DNA of 64,000 nucleotides from Siphonodentalium dalli (taxonomy: Eukaryota; Mollusca; Scaphopoda; Gadilida; Siphonodentaliidae), in contig CP136065.1 of assembly GCA_032622095.1 (NCBI GenBank), positions 53,003,949 to 53,067,948 of the forward strand. The letters are read 5' to 3'. Shown piece by piece: positions 11,308 through 23,319 of this stretch. The first letter of the stretch is position 1; the number at the start of each line of letters is the position of its first letter. The position numbers were made by a program, and so were the translations under genes. Under the pieces are notes generated by a model. The model had not been told where the DNA came from, did no database searches, and saw only the letters and a program-made list of their open reading frames with translations.

Positions 11308-12177
11308 ACGGAAATGGTACATTCGAGTTTTAAATTTTGTTTACGTAATTTGGAATTTGGAAGGATGTACACGACAGGTTGACAAAACTAATAAATGAAA
11401 TATTGATATACCGGCTGCATATGCTCTGAAAGATACTTTCCATGACCATAGTTTCTTTCCAGCAATTTTTCGCACAGAAGTGAAAAAACGCTCTTTATTT
11501 CTACCACATAAGGAATAGACTAATTCGGAACGCTATTTTCTGTTCCGTGCCGTGTCTTGTCGTGCATATGGCTGTTGTTATTTGGTACACAAACATTGTA
11601 AGTATGCCTCTAATGTAGTCTGTTCTCATTAACTTGAGTTCGTGTTCTGATTTATGAAATAGAATTAGGTGTTTTCCTCTTTTGTCTCATTAAATTTTAT
11701 TTGGGCTTCAGCCAGTTCATCTACCAATTTGTTTTGTTTTTCATTTTGTTTCTTGAGTAATATTCAATAGATTTCCCTCGAATTTCCATTTTTATCATGT
11801 GTGCATCGATAGGATAGCTACTTTCGCCTATGGAGTACGCTTATTGATCAACGGTGGGTGCTTCCATTCTGTGCTTCCATACTAGTCCGATATATTCTGG
11901 ATCCTTAAGTTAGGAATTATTAAATTTCCAAGTGCTTTTTTAATACTGTACATACCTTATATGTTGATGTAGAATATGAATCGTGTATATTATCGTTTAT
12001 TCTCTGTCTTGCTTTCAGTTTTTGTTTGATGGTGTTTATATACACCGCTGGTGTAACGTCTATTTAGAGCATGTCTATTTATAGAATATCGATAATTCTT
12101 TGTTCAATGCATATGTATAGTATTTGTGCAATGTCTATTTCACCAAAATGTTCTATCAGTCATAATAGCATGGGCAG
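11308..12177. other. Intergenic, contains a short LINE-like fragment
   Basis: Mostly unrecognised. On the minus strand at about 11,800-11,665 two overlapping frames encode a piece resembling the endonuclease-RT linker of L1/Tx1 LINEs (EIRGKSIEY, then a Lys/Glu-rich coiled segment), comparable to IRGESIKYSS in the LINE ORF2 at 33,150. It contains a frame change and is a decayed remnant. Confidence 0.4.
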
Positions 12178-12895
12178 ATGAGATTAATTGAGATATTAAT
12201 GTGGTCTGTTCAGTCAGAAACAATTATGGCGTCAGAAATATTTATGCCAATCAGTTCACAAGAAGCACATTTCGCCACAATTCGTATCCTTATATGGTTA
12301 TACGAATACTATGACAAAGAACATGGATATGGTGACCCAACTAAATTATGCACTAAATCTACGGATAATGGTGACAAAACCTGTGATATTTGCGGTGATA
12401 GCACGGGTGATGAATACCACTTTATTAGTATTTGCAAAGAACTACAGGCAATTCGATCAGACTATATCCCGAAATATTACTGGGAGAATCCTACGAAAGA
12501 AAAATTCGAAAGAATGTTATCTTTGGAAAATCAACTATTACTGAAAACAGTTAGTATTTTGTTCAAATTGGCATCAAGAAATATAAATATGACTGAACCG
12601 ATTATTCCAAATTTAAAAACTTGTGATTAGGTACAATATTTATATTAGCGAATAATTATTGCAATAAAAATGTGATGAAAATGATTTTATAAAGATTTAA
12701 TTTATAATATCATTATATATATATAAGATATTATAATAGATATTATGATATATCTATACATTTATCATATTATATATTAATTTATGTATGATTGTGTGAC
12801 AATTGTTTTTTTGTGACCTATTGTAAATATTGTATATATGTTATAGCATGTTTCGCCTTAATTGACGACTTTGCAATAAACAATCAACACTCTCA
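12178..12895 (+). pseudogene. LINE ORF2 C-terminal fragment plus 3' tail
   Basis: The 150-residue frame (12,178-12,630) ends with a zinc-binding segment of the type that follows reverse transcriptase in LINEs: C-D-I-C, then EYHFISIC (C-x2-C-x8-H-x4-C), followed by IPKYYWENPTKEKFERML. It is a 5'-truncated end of a non-LTR element; no RT domain lies upstream. The sequence after the stop is AT-rich with a TA microsatellite (12,715-12,725) and ends in a polyadenylation-like CAATAAA near 12,877, which fits a LINE 3' UTR. This lineage differs from the LINE at 30-48 kb. Confidence 0.65.
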
Positions 12896-13191
12896 GTAAG
12901 CATTTTATTGATGTATCTACCGACACATGCATTGGTAGCCGTGCCAAGGGCAGCGATTTTATCACTTATGAAGGTAATTATTCAAAAAAAGTACGCCTCC
13001 CCCTGTTTGTAAATTAGGGGAACCCCCGCGTGACCAATTTAAATGTAGTAATGACATCACCCATGAATGGCGACCTTCCCACTCAGAGATAACGACGTCC
13101 GGAATAACCGAAACAGTTCGTCACAATGTATGCCCATATATTGATCACATTTCTGTCAATCGAAACTAATCAACACAAATAACAGTTATCC
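12896..13191. other. Unrecognised stretch
   Basis: No frame, repeat or RNA gene recognised. Confidence 0.35.
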
Positions 13192-13897
13192 ATGCGTTGC
13201 AAACTTCCCATTATCACACGCTTGTATAGACCCAAATATGGGTATGTTGACTGTAATTATGTCAACAAAGCAGCTGAAAGTCCGCCACGCGAATTCAGAG
13301 ACGTATCCGATATTTTAAGCGACACTCTTAAAATGTTATTAGATTTGGGAGTTGAAAACCGTAGATACAGAACGCGTGACATAATGGGAATCAGATTAAA
13401 CATCATACTTATAAGGAATGCAACGAGTTATATACACGAAGTAGTGTTTATGTGGATGGATATGATATATGTATATACATGACAATCATAATGGTTATGG
13501 AAATAATGAACCAACGAATAATGATTTGTTATGTACTGATAATATTCTTAATGATGTTCTATGTATAGATGATAATTATCATACTTATGTTGATGATGCT
13601 ATATGTAATGATTATACACTTGCTGCAGGCAATGCATATTATACAAACACTGAGAGCGACTACTCATCTGAAGGGTCTCAACATAACTCACATGATAACT
13701 GCGGGGACAGCGAATATAATGATGCACGAGATAGAATAGTAGCATACCCCAACAACACGACTGTTAGGGTGGATACACACATGCATGTAATTTTTTTATG
13801 TAAAATACATGTATTGTACATGGCCACACCAATAATTAACAACATTAATCACCTGCTCGCGAGCGGTTCATTGTTAACAGGTCAGACAAGTGAGTAG
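13192..13897 (+). CDS. Two overlapping uncharacterised frames
   Basis: Frames at 13,192-13,482 (96 residues) and 13,469-13,897 (142 residues) overlap by 14 bp in different phases. The first has a hydrophilic segment (ESPPREFRDVSDILSDTLK) of ordinary protein character. The second is rich in Asn, Asp and Tyr and looks low-complexity. No domain is recognised and no splice pattern is evident. They could be remnants of an unidentified element or chance frames. Confidence 0.2.
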
Positions 13898-14239
13898 TGA
13901 TAAGCGAAGTCAAACTGTATGCTATCAGGATATTTAAGGTCAGTCCAAAACATGTCTTCTCTTACGGATGCGGAAAGTAGTCAAGTCTGCGTGATATCTG
14001 GCATTTTATTAATGCACGAACGCCAGAAGCGACACGTCTGGCATATACAGGCTTGATATAGAACATTTTCGACCATGCTGCTTGTTTGGCGTGGGGTCTT
14101 CAAATCTTCAAATCGCTATGGGACTTAGTTGAATGTATCTGTCGGAATAATCTGGGCAAGAAGGTACAATATAATGTTTTACTTAAATATCTCAGAGTTA
14201 GCCACCCCGCCTGGTAGCTTTCGGGATCATATATACACT

Positions 14240-14735
14240 GCAAAAAGTTTTGGTACCAAATGGTACCAATATTGGTCCCGAACCTTGTCGCTGTGGGAGT
14301 ACCAAAATAGGGACCAAATTTAGAACCAATTTAAAGTGGTCCTATTTTTGGTACAATAGTGAACCAAATTAGAAACCAAAATTGGTCCCAAATGGTACCA
14401 ATATTGGTTCTGAACCTTGTCGCTGTGGGAGTACCAAAATAGGGACCAAATTAGAACCAATTTAAATTGGTCCTATTTCTGGTACAATAGTGAACCAAAT
14501 TAGAAACCAAAATTGGTCCCATATGGTACCAAAGTTTGTCCTATTTTTGGTACAATAGTGAACCAAATTAGAGACCAAAATTGGTCCCAGATGGTACCAA
14601 TATTGGTCCCGAACCTTGTCGCTGTGGTCCCATTTTTGGTACAATAGTTGAACCAAATTAGAAACCAACATTGAAACCAATGGAACTGGTTCCATTCGTT
14701 TTTGGACCATATCATAACCAAACTAGAAACCAAAA
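14240..14735. repeat. GGTACCAAA-rich tandem repeat (~130-bp period)
   Basis: About four degenerate units, with AATGGTACCAATATTGGT at 14,259 and again about 131 bp later, and the linker CCTTGTCGCTGTGG repeated. Each unit is a patchwork of short inverted GGTACC/TTGGT words, so it is strongly self-complementary. The minus-strand frames repeating WFLIWF-type residues are translations of the repeat. Confidence 0.85.
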
Positions 14736-14801
14736 TGCACGGGAAGCAAACCGAAATACAGAAGACGATGCATATTTTTTATTCTCAAAACAAAACATCT
14801 A

Positions 14802-15573
14802 TACTACTCACATTTTGCTAAGGATCACCCATATATATTGTCATATTTTGTAAAATATACACTTTTTGGATAGGAATGGTCAGTTAAATTGTAGATTGTT
14901 ATATCCTCTTGTTATTTAATAGGTGTTGAAACTGTCCAATAAGTACAAACACACTAGTCAAATGTATTGAAATGAATTTTATTCATTCGAACAACAATCT
15001 CAGTACTTGGTGTTACCTCCGCGAATGCTCACCACAACTTAAAGCCCCATCCACCATGGTACGGACGTTATCTGGAGGCAATTTTCGCCATTCGACAACA
15101 AGAGTTGGCAAGCGAGTCCAATCAAACTCAATCCCATAGAACATGCTTGGGACAGATTGCAGGCTGTCATTACGGCTCGACCAGTTCAACCGACAACCTT
15201 GCCAGAGCTTGGCCAACATATTGTTGTCGAATGGCGGCCTCCAGAAAACGTCTGTACCATGGTCGATGGGGCTTAGAGATGTTGCAAATGTGTGGTTCGC
15301 AGAGGTCACACCAAGTTCTGAGATTGTTGTTCGAATGAATAAAAGTCGTTTCAATACATTTGACTTGTGTGTTTGTACTTATTGAAATTCGTCAAATTGG
15401 GGGTAATTTTGTTCCATCTTCGCACTTAGGAAATCTAAGCCACTGGACAGTTGCAGCACCCATTAAATAACAAGAGGATATAACTATCTACAACTTAACG
15501 TTTGTCCAAGAAGTGTATATTTTACAAAATATTACAATATATATGGGTGATCCTTAGCAAAATGTGAGTAGTA
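14802..15573. mobile_element. Fold-back Tc1-like element with TA duplication
   Basis: Element 14,804-15,571 between TA dinucleotides. The outer inverted repeats start CTACTCACATTTTGCTAAGG and extend inward for more than 200 bp on each side, with indels. Both arms contain the 3' end of a Tc1-type transposase. On the plus strand at 15,130-15,270 the frame reads PIEHAWDRLQ and then VEWRPPENV, the conserved segment carrying the last catalytic acidic residue. The left arm holds the same end in reverse (minus strand, VEWRKLPPDNV, near 15,090-15,040). The first two-thirds of the transposase is absent, so this is a head-to-head non-autonomous derivative. Confidence 0.75.
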
Positions 15574-15690
15574 TATTAAAGTATTTTTATTCTCAAAACA
15601 AAACATCTACAATGTATTAAAGTATTTTTATTCTCAAAACAAAACATCTATTAAAGTATTTTTATTCTCAAAACATCTATTAAAGTATTA
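15574..15690. repeat. Minisatellite, ~38-bp unit
   Basis: Three or more copies of a unit containing TTTTTATTCTCAAAACA and CATCTATTAAAGTA. A related copy (14,772-14,801) sits on the other side of the Tc1-like element, which therefore inserted at a TA within this array. Confidence 0.8.
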
Positions 15691-16689
15691 AAGGGAAACA
15701 AAATCTTTTAAGCTTTTAAGTAGGCGCCTAAATTACTTAAGTTGTATCACTTTTTTATATATCATACCTTATTGGATACAGAAAACTGTATACAAACAAA
15801 GGATTCACTCATTCAGTTAAAAAAAACGAATATAATAAAAGCTCACTTGGCCTCATTTCCCCCGCAAAGGGTAGCAAATTGGGGCGTTCACTTTTCTGGT
15901 TGACTTGTGTACATACAAGCAATATTAAAAGTAGTAATACACGACGGACCGACGGTGGTTCCTAAAGAAAAGGAATCTAATGTTACGGAAACTATAAGTT
16001 CAGCAAACTTCCAGAGCATGCATAACAATTACAATCGCCCGCAAATTTCAGGACTCAGAACAAGTTAAGTATTTGGTTATAGTTAATTTCATTTAGCAGT
16101 CACCACAATATAAGTGATAGCCTGTACTAGTAACATATAAGTATACTTATACAAACAAAGAATACTTGCTGCAAATGACACCGCCGAGAATATCGATGAT
16201 TAAAACGCCGTAGGTTCCCTGATTTCGAGAGAATGTCAATCAACTCCCCTTTGGTCCAATGAGATTCAAAGGCGAGGGCATTCATGCAATTTGAAGAATA
16301 TACAATGACTCGAAGAGTAACCATGTCATCAAATGAACTGCCGGCTGTTTGCAACATATACATGTACTAGTAGTACTCAAGTTGTCGGAATCTCTTTGAT
16401 ACATTATCAAATGTTTTTATTTGTTAACCCCTCGGTTGTATATTAAACTGTGTAAAACAATCAGGGTATTCAACAATAACCGGCATTTTCCAACATTCGA
16501 AATAAATAACGCAGATTAATCGACGACGGAAATGGTAATCGATTATCGGCTTTATCAACGGTTCATCGATTATACGATTAATCGTGGCACCCCTACATTG
16601 GGCTGAACCCTTATAAGGCCTAAATGAACTTTGCCTATATTTTGAGCTCAATTAGTGACATACCAAGTTTAATTTTATTTCATTTACTC
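15691..16689. other. Intergenic with a probable hAT-type terminus
   Basis: Mostly unrecognised. Around 16,530-16,594 the sequence ATCGATTATACGATTAATCG followed by TGGCACCCCTAC resembles the termini of hAT elements (read from the other strand, a GGGGTGCC start followed by CGATTAATCG). No transposase or second terminus is identified. Confidence 0.4.
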
Positions 16690-16880
16690 AAGTTATAATC
16701 CAGAAACATCATGTTGCGGCAATTCTAAGTCGAAAAAGGGCAATAACTCATGCAAAATACAACCGACCGAACCCATATTCAAACTATCAATTTTAATTTG
16801 ATTTTACTCATATTTACTCAAGTTATCGTCCGGAAACAAAATGCAGACGCACACATGGACGGACGGATGCTGCTGATTTA
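16690..16880. repeat. Partial copy of the GGCGTATAAT-ended repeat
   Basis: Shares TCTAAGTCGAAAAAGGGCAA, the ACTCAAGTTATCGTCCGGAAAC-type segment and the GGACGGACGGA run with the repeat at 8,965-9,515. Both termini are missing. Confidence 0.55.
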
Positions 16881-17824
16881 CATAATCCCCCTGATCTTCA
16901 TAATCAGAAATTAGATTAAAACATGATCAGATTACGTAATATTGTGTAAGTCATGTTTAATGACAATCACAATACAACATTGCCCCAATACTCATAGCAT
17001 TTAACTCACAAAATGGAAATATTTTGTTTTATTAAAAAGTGACCCACATATCATTCTGCTTCTTCTTAAACCCCTAGATGTTGCAAGGTTCATCAGCCTT
17101 ATTCCCAGTGAAAACAACACATTGTTCCTTTATGTTGTGGTATGAGGGGGTATTTTGAAGTAAGCTTTACTTTTATCATGTAACTTACAGCGTTGGGTTG
17201 AAGATTTTGTGTCCCTTTAAGTTTAAACATAAATTGGTGACTGCCAATATGATGCAAAACTAGCTATAACCACCCACAATATTAATTCAACAAAACTGAT
17301 ATCATGCTATTTGGAGGGTCAACAAATAATGTAACAATACAAACCAAAAAAATACATATATTGTGGCTTTTGCATGGTCTGGGTTCATCACAGAATTAAG
17401 TTATTTGTCACACAAAATTGTGCATGAATTTTAGGCAGAATGTTAATATAATCGTAAAGAGTGGTCAATTTATGAGCTGCTGCCGAACGGCCAGTAAAAA
17501 TTGGTTGCATGATTTGTAAGTTACAGCTTGTTCAATTTGGACAATATTTGAAGCTGTTGGCCCCCTTGGGTATTGCATAAGAGGTACGGGATGCGACTTA
17601 AAGTGGCATGCTGTTTTTGTTTTCATCTTTTTTTAAGGACAAGCTTTTGTGCACTTGGCAGATAAAATAGTGGCAACATTTCATGACATGAGTGCTAGAG
17701 TGTTCTATGGCGATATTTTGTTTTTGTTGGGAAATCATTTGAAGGTTTGGGGTATGACGTCATAAACTTCTGAGCAACTCAGAGCCTCATGTTGTTGGGC
17801 ATTTGGTTACACATGCAAAACAAG
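16881..17824. other. Unrecognised intergenic stretch
   Basis: No long frame, hairpin or known repeat is seen. Confidence 0.35.
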
Positions 17825-18335
17825 GGTATCACTGGGGTGTGGCTTAATACGCCAATTGTTTACTCATAATAATTGACATAAACAAAAGTTATATCTGAAG
17901 TAATGCAGCGAAGTATCCGTATACGCCTCAACCAGTTTTCCTAAAATAAAAGTGGCAGAGCATCTGGCCACTATTTACACATCTGACCAATAACTGATAT
18001 TCAAATTGACCTGTGTTTTAAAGCGATTAAACCACATACCAAGTTACAAGCTGATTCAAAACCAAATCTAAAGTTATCGATCGGCAACCAAAAGTTTGGC
18101 ATAATCTAAGTCCAGCAAGGACCATAATTCATGAAAAAATAATTGAACCGAACCTATATTTGAACTTGATCGGTGTTTCTTGGGATTAAACCATATACTA
18201 AGTTTCGAACTGGACCAAATACAATTGGTAAAGTTATTGATCGCAAACCAAAATGTTGACGTATGCATAGACATCTGGATGGCTAGACTGATTACATAAT
18301 ATGACCTTTTTTCAACAGGCGTATAAATATGCAAA
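17825..18335. repeat. Third copy of the GGCGTATAAT-ended repeat
   Basis: Begins GGGGTGTGGCTTAATACGCC and ends near TTTTTTCAACAGGCGTATAA, with two degenerate internal ~160-bp units containing AAGTTATCGATCGGCAACC and AAGTTATTGATCGCAAACC. More diverged than the copy at 9 kb. Confidence 0.6.
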
Positions 18336-18596
18336 TGTACTGATTTACTAGTCTTTACCTTCACATTTTTCTCAAAATGTACAAACCAATTAGGACATAG
18401 AACACTTTTGTACCATTTTCACCACTTTTGGTCGGTGCTAGAATGGGTTTTGGGTATTTTAGTCATCTTAAGAGTTCAGAAAACACAAGGAACACTCACA
18501 TCGGCCGCCGGGCATAATATCGACTGATCCAGCGAATGTTCACCGTGCCTACTAAAACGGTTCCAACTTTTTTATAGAAGTAATATCGAGAAAGTC

Positions 18597-19099
18597 TTAA
18601 AGGCACGTGCGGCCTTAATTGTCGAAAATATTCATATTTGTTCCAAACACCGTAAACAGAAAAACACTACAACGCATACAGTTTCGTTCATATATACCAT
18701 GAGCATCGCGTAAACAGCATGTTATCATAAAGACCTACTATATTTTACCTAAGCAAGAGCCTGATTGTCTTACAGAAGACAGCACAATGCTACTGGCTGT
18801 TCACACACAAATGGCATAAACGCTCTTTATTAGTTCCGTATCAGGTATTCAACAACAAAAGAACGCTCTTTATGTCTACCATCATAATATAAACAAACAC
18901 CAGAAAAGTAAATTTTTATGCCTTTGTTTACATAACAATGGTCAAACAAATGACCATAACATACTGTTTATGCGATATTTCGTATTTGTATACGGACAAA
19001 GTATATCTACATTTTGATGTTCTTTCGGTTTGTGGCGGTTTTTGACGGGTGGATATATTTTCACAGGATACCCACCGCCAAGGCCAACCGTGTCTTTAA
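18597..19099 (-). mobile_element. TTAA-type MITE, copy 4 (nested)
   Basis: Intact TTAA on both sides (18,597-18,600 and 19,096-19,099) around a 495-bp element starting AGGCACGTGCGGCC. It lies about 30 bp inside the left inverted repeat of the element at 18,518-19,736, so it inserted later. Confidence 0.88.
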
Positions 19100-19325
19100 C
19101 AATTCGCTTGCAGGAATTGATGTATCTTCAATGTAATACTGGATTATTAAAATTCAACAGAGTAGTCATGGAAATATGGGACATCGAAATCGAAAGTCAC
19201 TTTTGAAACCTTTGGTCGACAAACTACCTGGCCGCGTTAATTACGTTATACACATAAAAAACAGTATTCACCAACTCTCCCTATCACGTCGGAAGCTGAT
19301 TAGTCAGCTAGTGGGGGTGACATGA

Positions 19326-19454
19326 ACAGTCATGCTGAAGATGCGTGGAAGCCCAGCAGGGTGACATGACACCATGTCACCCTCTCATGTACACAAAGGG
19401 TGACATGGTGTCATGTCACCCCGCTGAGCTTCCACGCATCTTCAGCATGACTGT
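19326..19454. repeat. Palindrome with 58-bp arms
   Basis: Arms 19,326-19,383 and 19,397-19,454 are almost perfect complements (ACAGTCATGCTGAAGATGCG and GGGTGACATGACACCATG) with a 13-bp loop. Would form a strong cruciform or RNA hairpin. Not coding. Confidence 0.85.
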
Positions 19455-19736
19455 TTTCCATCATGGCATCATTAGGAGAACCGCATACCAAAGGAGAAAC
19501 ATTGCGTTAGACGAAATCTAATATATGACACAGTTCAGTGCCACGCAGTTGTGTGAAATATTAGTTCAAATTACACTAATTAATTAAAAAAAATAATGAC
19601 ACTCATGCATCCAAAATGTACACGAAAACATTCTCATATTCAGAACACATATTATTCTTAACCAATCTGAACCAATAAGAAAATATGTTGGAACTGTTTT
19701 AGTAGGGACGGTGAAAATTCGCTGGATCAGCCGATA

Positions 19737-20224
19737 CTCCCCTATCTATACTTTCGTATACTAGGTATACATATTATGCCACGGAGCCCCCGTGGGAACA
19801 CCATTGTCCACATATTGTCTTGAGAATATGCTATATTCAGCTATGTCTATAAGCCAAGTTCGGTTGTCATTGATTATCATTGAAGAATTTAGATAGAACA
19901 ATCTAACACTTTGCTATGATCATGTGATGTAAATGAACCAGCTCTTTGGTCAATTATTGAGATAAAACACTCTAGCACTAAACAATAATTTGATAGTCAC
20001 AGGACACCGATTTTAAACCTCAGATTGTGGAAACATGACCCAATAAATGCCCATTCTGTGAGCGGTGTAGATCTCGACGAGACAAATAAAACCTCACCCA
20101 TAACTCATTTTCCTGCCAAATTGGAGTTCTAACACTCGCACAACGATTTGTCGCATAATATGTTGCACTAGCGGATGGCCCGTCACAAAATGACGACTGA
20201 AATGCATCACAAAGATTCATGTAT
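19737..20224. other. Unrecognised intergenic stretch
   Basis: Nothing identifiable; the minus-strand frame crossing 20,020-20,310 runs into the MITE and is not considered a gene. Confidence 0.35.
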
Positions 20225-20726
20225 TTAAAGGTACGGTTGGCCTTGGCGGTGGGTATCTGGTGAAAATATCTCCACCCGTCAAAAACCGCCACAAACAGAA
20301 AGAACATCAAAATGTAGACCGACTTTGTCCGTATACAAATAAGAAATATCGCATAAACAGTATGTTATTGTCAAATGTTTGACCATTGTTATGTAAACAA
20401 AAGCATAAAAAGTTACTTTTCTGGTGTTTGTTTATATTATGATGGTAAACATAAAGAGCGTTCTTTGTTGGTGAATTCCTGATATGGAACTAATAAAGAG
20501 CGTTTATGCCATTTGTGTATGATTAGCCAATAGCATTGTGCTGTCTTCTGTAAAACAATCAGGCTCTTGCTTAGGTAAAATATAGTAGGTCTTTATGATA
20601 ACATGCTGTTTATGTGATGGTCATGGTATATATGAACGAAACTCTATGCATTTTAATGTTTTTCTGTTTACGGTTATTAGAACAAATATGAATATTTTCG
20701 ACAACTAAGGCCTCACGTGCCTTTAA
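20225..20726 (+). mobile_element. TTAA-type MITE, copy 5
   Basis: TTAA at 20,225-20,228 and 20,723-20,726 around a 494-bp element beginning AGGTACGGTTGGCC and ending in the complement of AGGCACGTGAGGCC. Confidence 0.88.
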
Positions 20727-23319
20727 TCACTAAATCACAAAGGGAGGCCTATAGCGAAATTTTAACACACAAATATACGGATATACTAAGCTACATATTT
20801 GGTGACCCATGAATCAGAAAAAAATCACTTATATGCTGACAATAAACACTGCATTCGGTTGACCGGTTGAGTGATTTTACTGATCCCTTTAATTTTTAGA
20901 AGAACAGTTTCCATGAATACCATGGTATTATTTATACACTGAGGATATTTTATCCCGAACAAAAAGAATACACTAGGCTTGGCCAGTGACAACATCACCA
21001 TTTCCAATGCTGACCACGCATTGACCGTCTCGGTCAACAGCCATTTTCTGTGCTGTAAATGGATTACTTCTGTTACACCCTGTTAGCACCAAGACTGGAT
21101 TAGGTGTTGATGGTAACTGAAACATAAATGAAATGTGAACTCAGGTGTATGTACAGGTTTTATAACTTACAACATACAATTCAAGGTTTTTCTCAATAGC
21201 CACGTCTACATTAGGAATTTAAACCTGGGTTTAACTGATAGCTGGGGCTAATAAGCCCGCCGATAGGCATCACAAGTAGTTAAACATGCTCTAGCCCTAA
21301 GGCTTAATAAACCCTGCTAATTTGCAGGGTTTATTAAGCCCAGGGCAAATAAACCTAATGTAGACACAACGCGACATAATCCCGGGACTATTAAACCCAC
21401 CGATAGGTGTCGCGCCTTCACCGTCTTCACGTAAGTCTGAATTTGTTTTCCTGGACATTCCATTGATCATTTGCTGTGTGATTAAATTAAATTGTTCGAT
21501 CAGATGACCAATTATATTGATCATAATTAAGTTTTCCTAATTTATGTTCACACTTTGAAGGTGTGAAATAATTCGCACATTTAAATACTTCAGTGTAGTA
21601 GTCTTTCGTTATCATATTTGATTTTGAGTTGAAACAAGGACACCACCGCGCTTCTAGTTCGGTTAACATGTATGCCCGAGTTCGAAAAATCAATGGTTTT
21701 ATTACGATCTTTTTGCGACGGAACCTATCATGTTTGAATTAATATATTCGCCGCAGAAATTATGTCAATTCATTCACTGTCGAAAGGATTCTTCATATGG
21801 ATGCACGGGTTTCTTTCAATGGTAAATTTATAAACAGTATTTAACCAGGAAAAGGAAGATTGTTGACATGCAACATCATACAACGTCACAGTTCAACTCG
21901 GGGGGGGGGGTAAATAACCGCAGCTCGATGTAATTCTGTATATATACGCTACTTGTGTGGGGAATGGGTGTCACACATCATATCAGCGCTCTCCACCAAT
22001 AGAATCCAGTAGAGAATGTTCAGTGAATGATGCATGACATGTGAATATATTTATATGGCGCACTAGTAATGGTAGGTGTCATGTACACTATACAGATAGT
22101 ACACTGGATGAGTTAATTATCACGTAAATATAAATTTTATGCATAACATGTTCCAGGCAGCTTCAGTCCATATTTAATGTTTATTTGATAATAAGGTGAT
22201 AGATAGAACAAGGGTACGCATCTAACATGCTTTTATCGAGTTTTTTTGGCAGTCAAATCAAACTTCTGCCAATAAGGCGCTTAGGCCAAGTCTGACTTTT
22301 TTCTCCTACGCCTATACGACAAGTCTTTTTGTCACCAACAATAACCGTTAATTAGCCACTTACTATGTAGTTCTGGTCTTGTTTCTGCCTCGTCTGGCCA
22401 GTCTTGGCGCCACCCATATAATATACTCATTCTAGATTCGTCTACTAGGTAAGCTTAACCTTAGGCCACGTCTCAATTTATTTCTATTTTTCTCCCCTAT
22501 CACAATGCTCCACCCCCGCCAGGGCGTTCACCCGTTTCTGCGCTTGAGCGAGATGCAGGCGCAAAGCAGCCTCAGTAACCCAGTTCGCCTCGTCCTACCC
22601 TCCGGACGTTTTCATAGAATCCGGTTGTGTTTCGCCGCCTGTCACTCGTGCGACAAAGGTATCACTTAACATTTCACATGTCCATCTCCATGCGGGAAAT
22701 TTAATAGTGTAACGAGGAGTGCTGAATCTGATTGTAGTCACCAATAAGCGGAACAGGTCGTTGCTGGAGCAGTACGCCTGTTTCTATAGGATTGACAATT
22801 ACTGCACAATTTCATATCTATTATCCAATTTTTGATATTGTTTAATCATAATCATGACCAGAAGTAACCATTTGTACCCTGTGTACCCATGGGCCTGAAA
22901 TTAGTTCAGGAAATATGTTTTGAGATTCCTAAGAAAAAAGAAGAAAAAAAAGTAACAAATGTAACATTAAAGTTACCAGAAGTAACCATTTGTACCTCGT
23001 GCATCCACGGTCCTGAACGTAGTTGCTAAATTTGTGCTCATAAAATGTAACAAATGTACCCGACGTAACAACAGGGTACAAAAGTTGAGATGTTTTTCGG
23101 CATACCAAAATTTGCCATATATGAGTGTCTTTCAGGACTAGGTATGTGATCGTTGCCAGGACGCCGTGGTTGGCGCTTGGGTGGTACCAAAAAAAGGGCC
23201 TTCACCAATGACAAGAAAGCCGGATGTCCATAAACACGTTTCCGAGTACCTGTTGCTTTGGTGATTAATAAATGGTAGTCATTAAGGCAAACCTGTCTTG
23301 TTATTAATAACAACCATGT
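20727..23319. other. Unrecognised intergenic region
   Basis: No gene identified. Contents: a perfect 17-bp-stem hairpin at 21,301-21,340 (GGCTTAATAAACCCTGC); a run of ten G at about 21,900; a locally GC-richer stretch at about 22,500-22,620 whose minus strand has a short open segment (VTEAALRLHLAQAQKRVNAL) that could be an exon of something unidentified; and repeated words GTAACCATTTGTACC (22,867 and 22,983). Short frames elsewhere show no domain features. Confidence 0.35.

Larger units (their letters stand above)
18518..19736. mobile_element. TIR element carrying a nested MITE and a palindrome
   Basis: Terminal inverted repeats of about 50 bp at 18,518-18,568 and 19,687-19,736 (starting TATCGACTGATCC; the inner part includes CTACTAAAACGGTTCCAAC). 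Without the nested MITE (18,597-19,099) the element is about 0.7 kb. It encodes no transposase. Superfamily and target duplication are not determined. Confidence 0.65.

Noticed and set aside
14462-14733. Minus-strand open frames rich in WFLIWF and VP
   Set aside because: They are translations of the GGTACC tandem repeat in two phases, without a start context or domain.
21301-21340. Perfect hairpin as a rho-independent terminator
   Set aside because: The stem is AT-rich, no T tract follows, there is no adjacent gene, and the context is eukaryotic.
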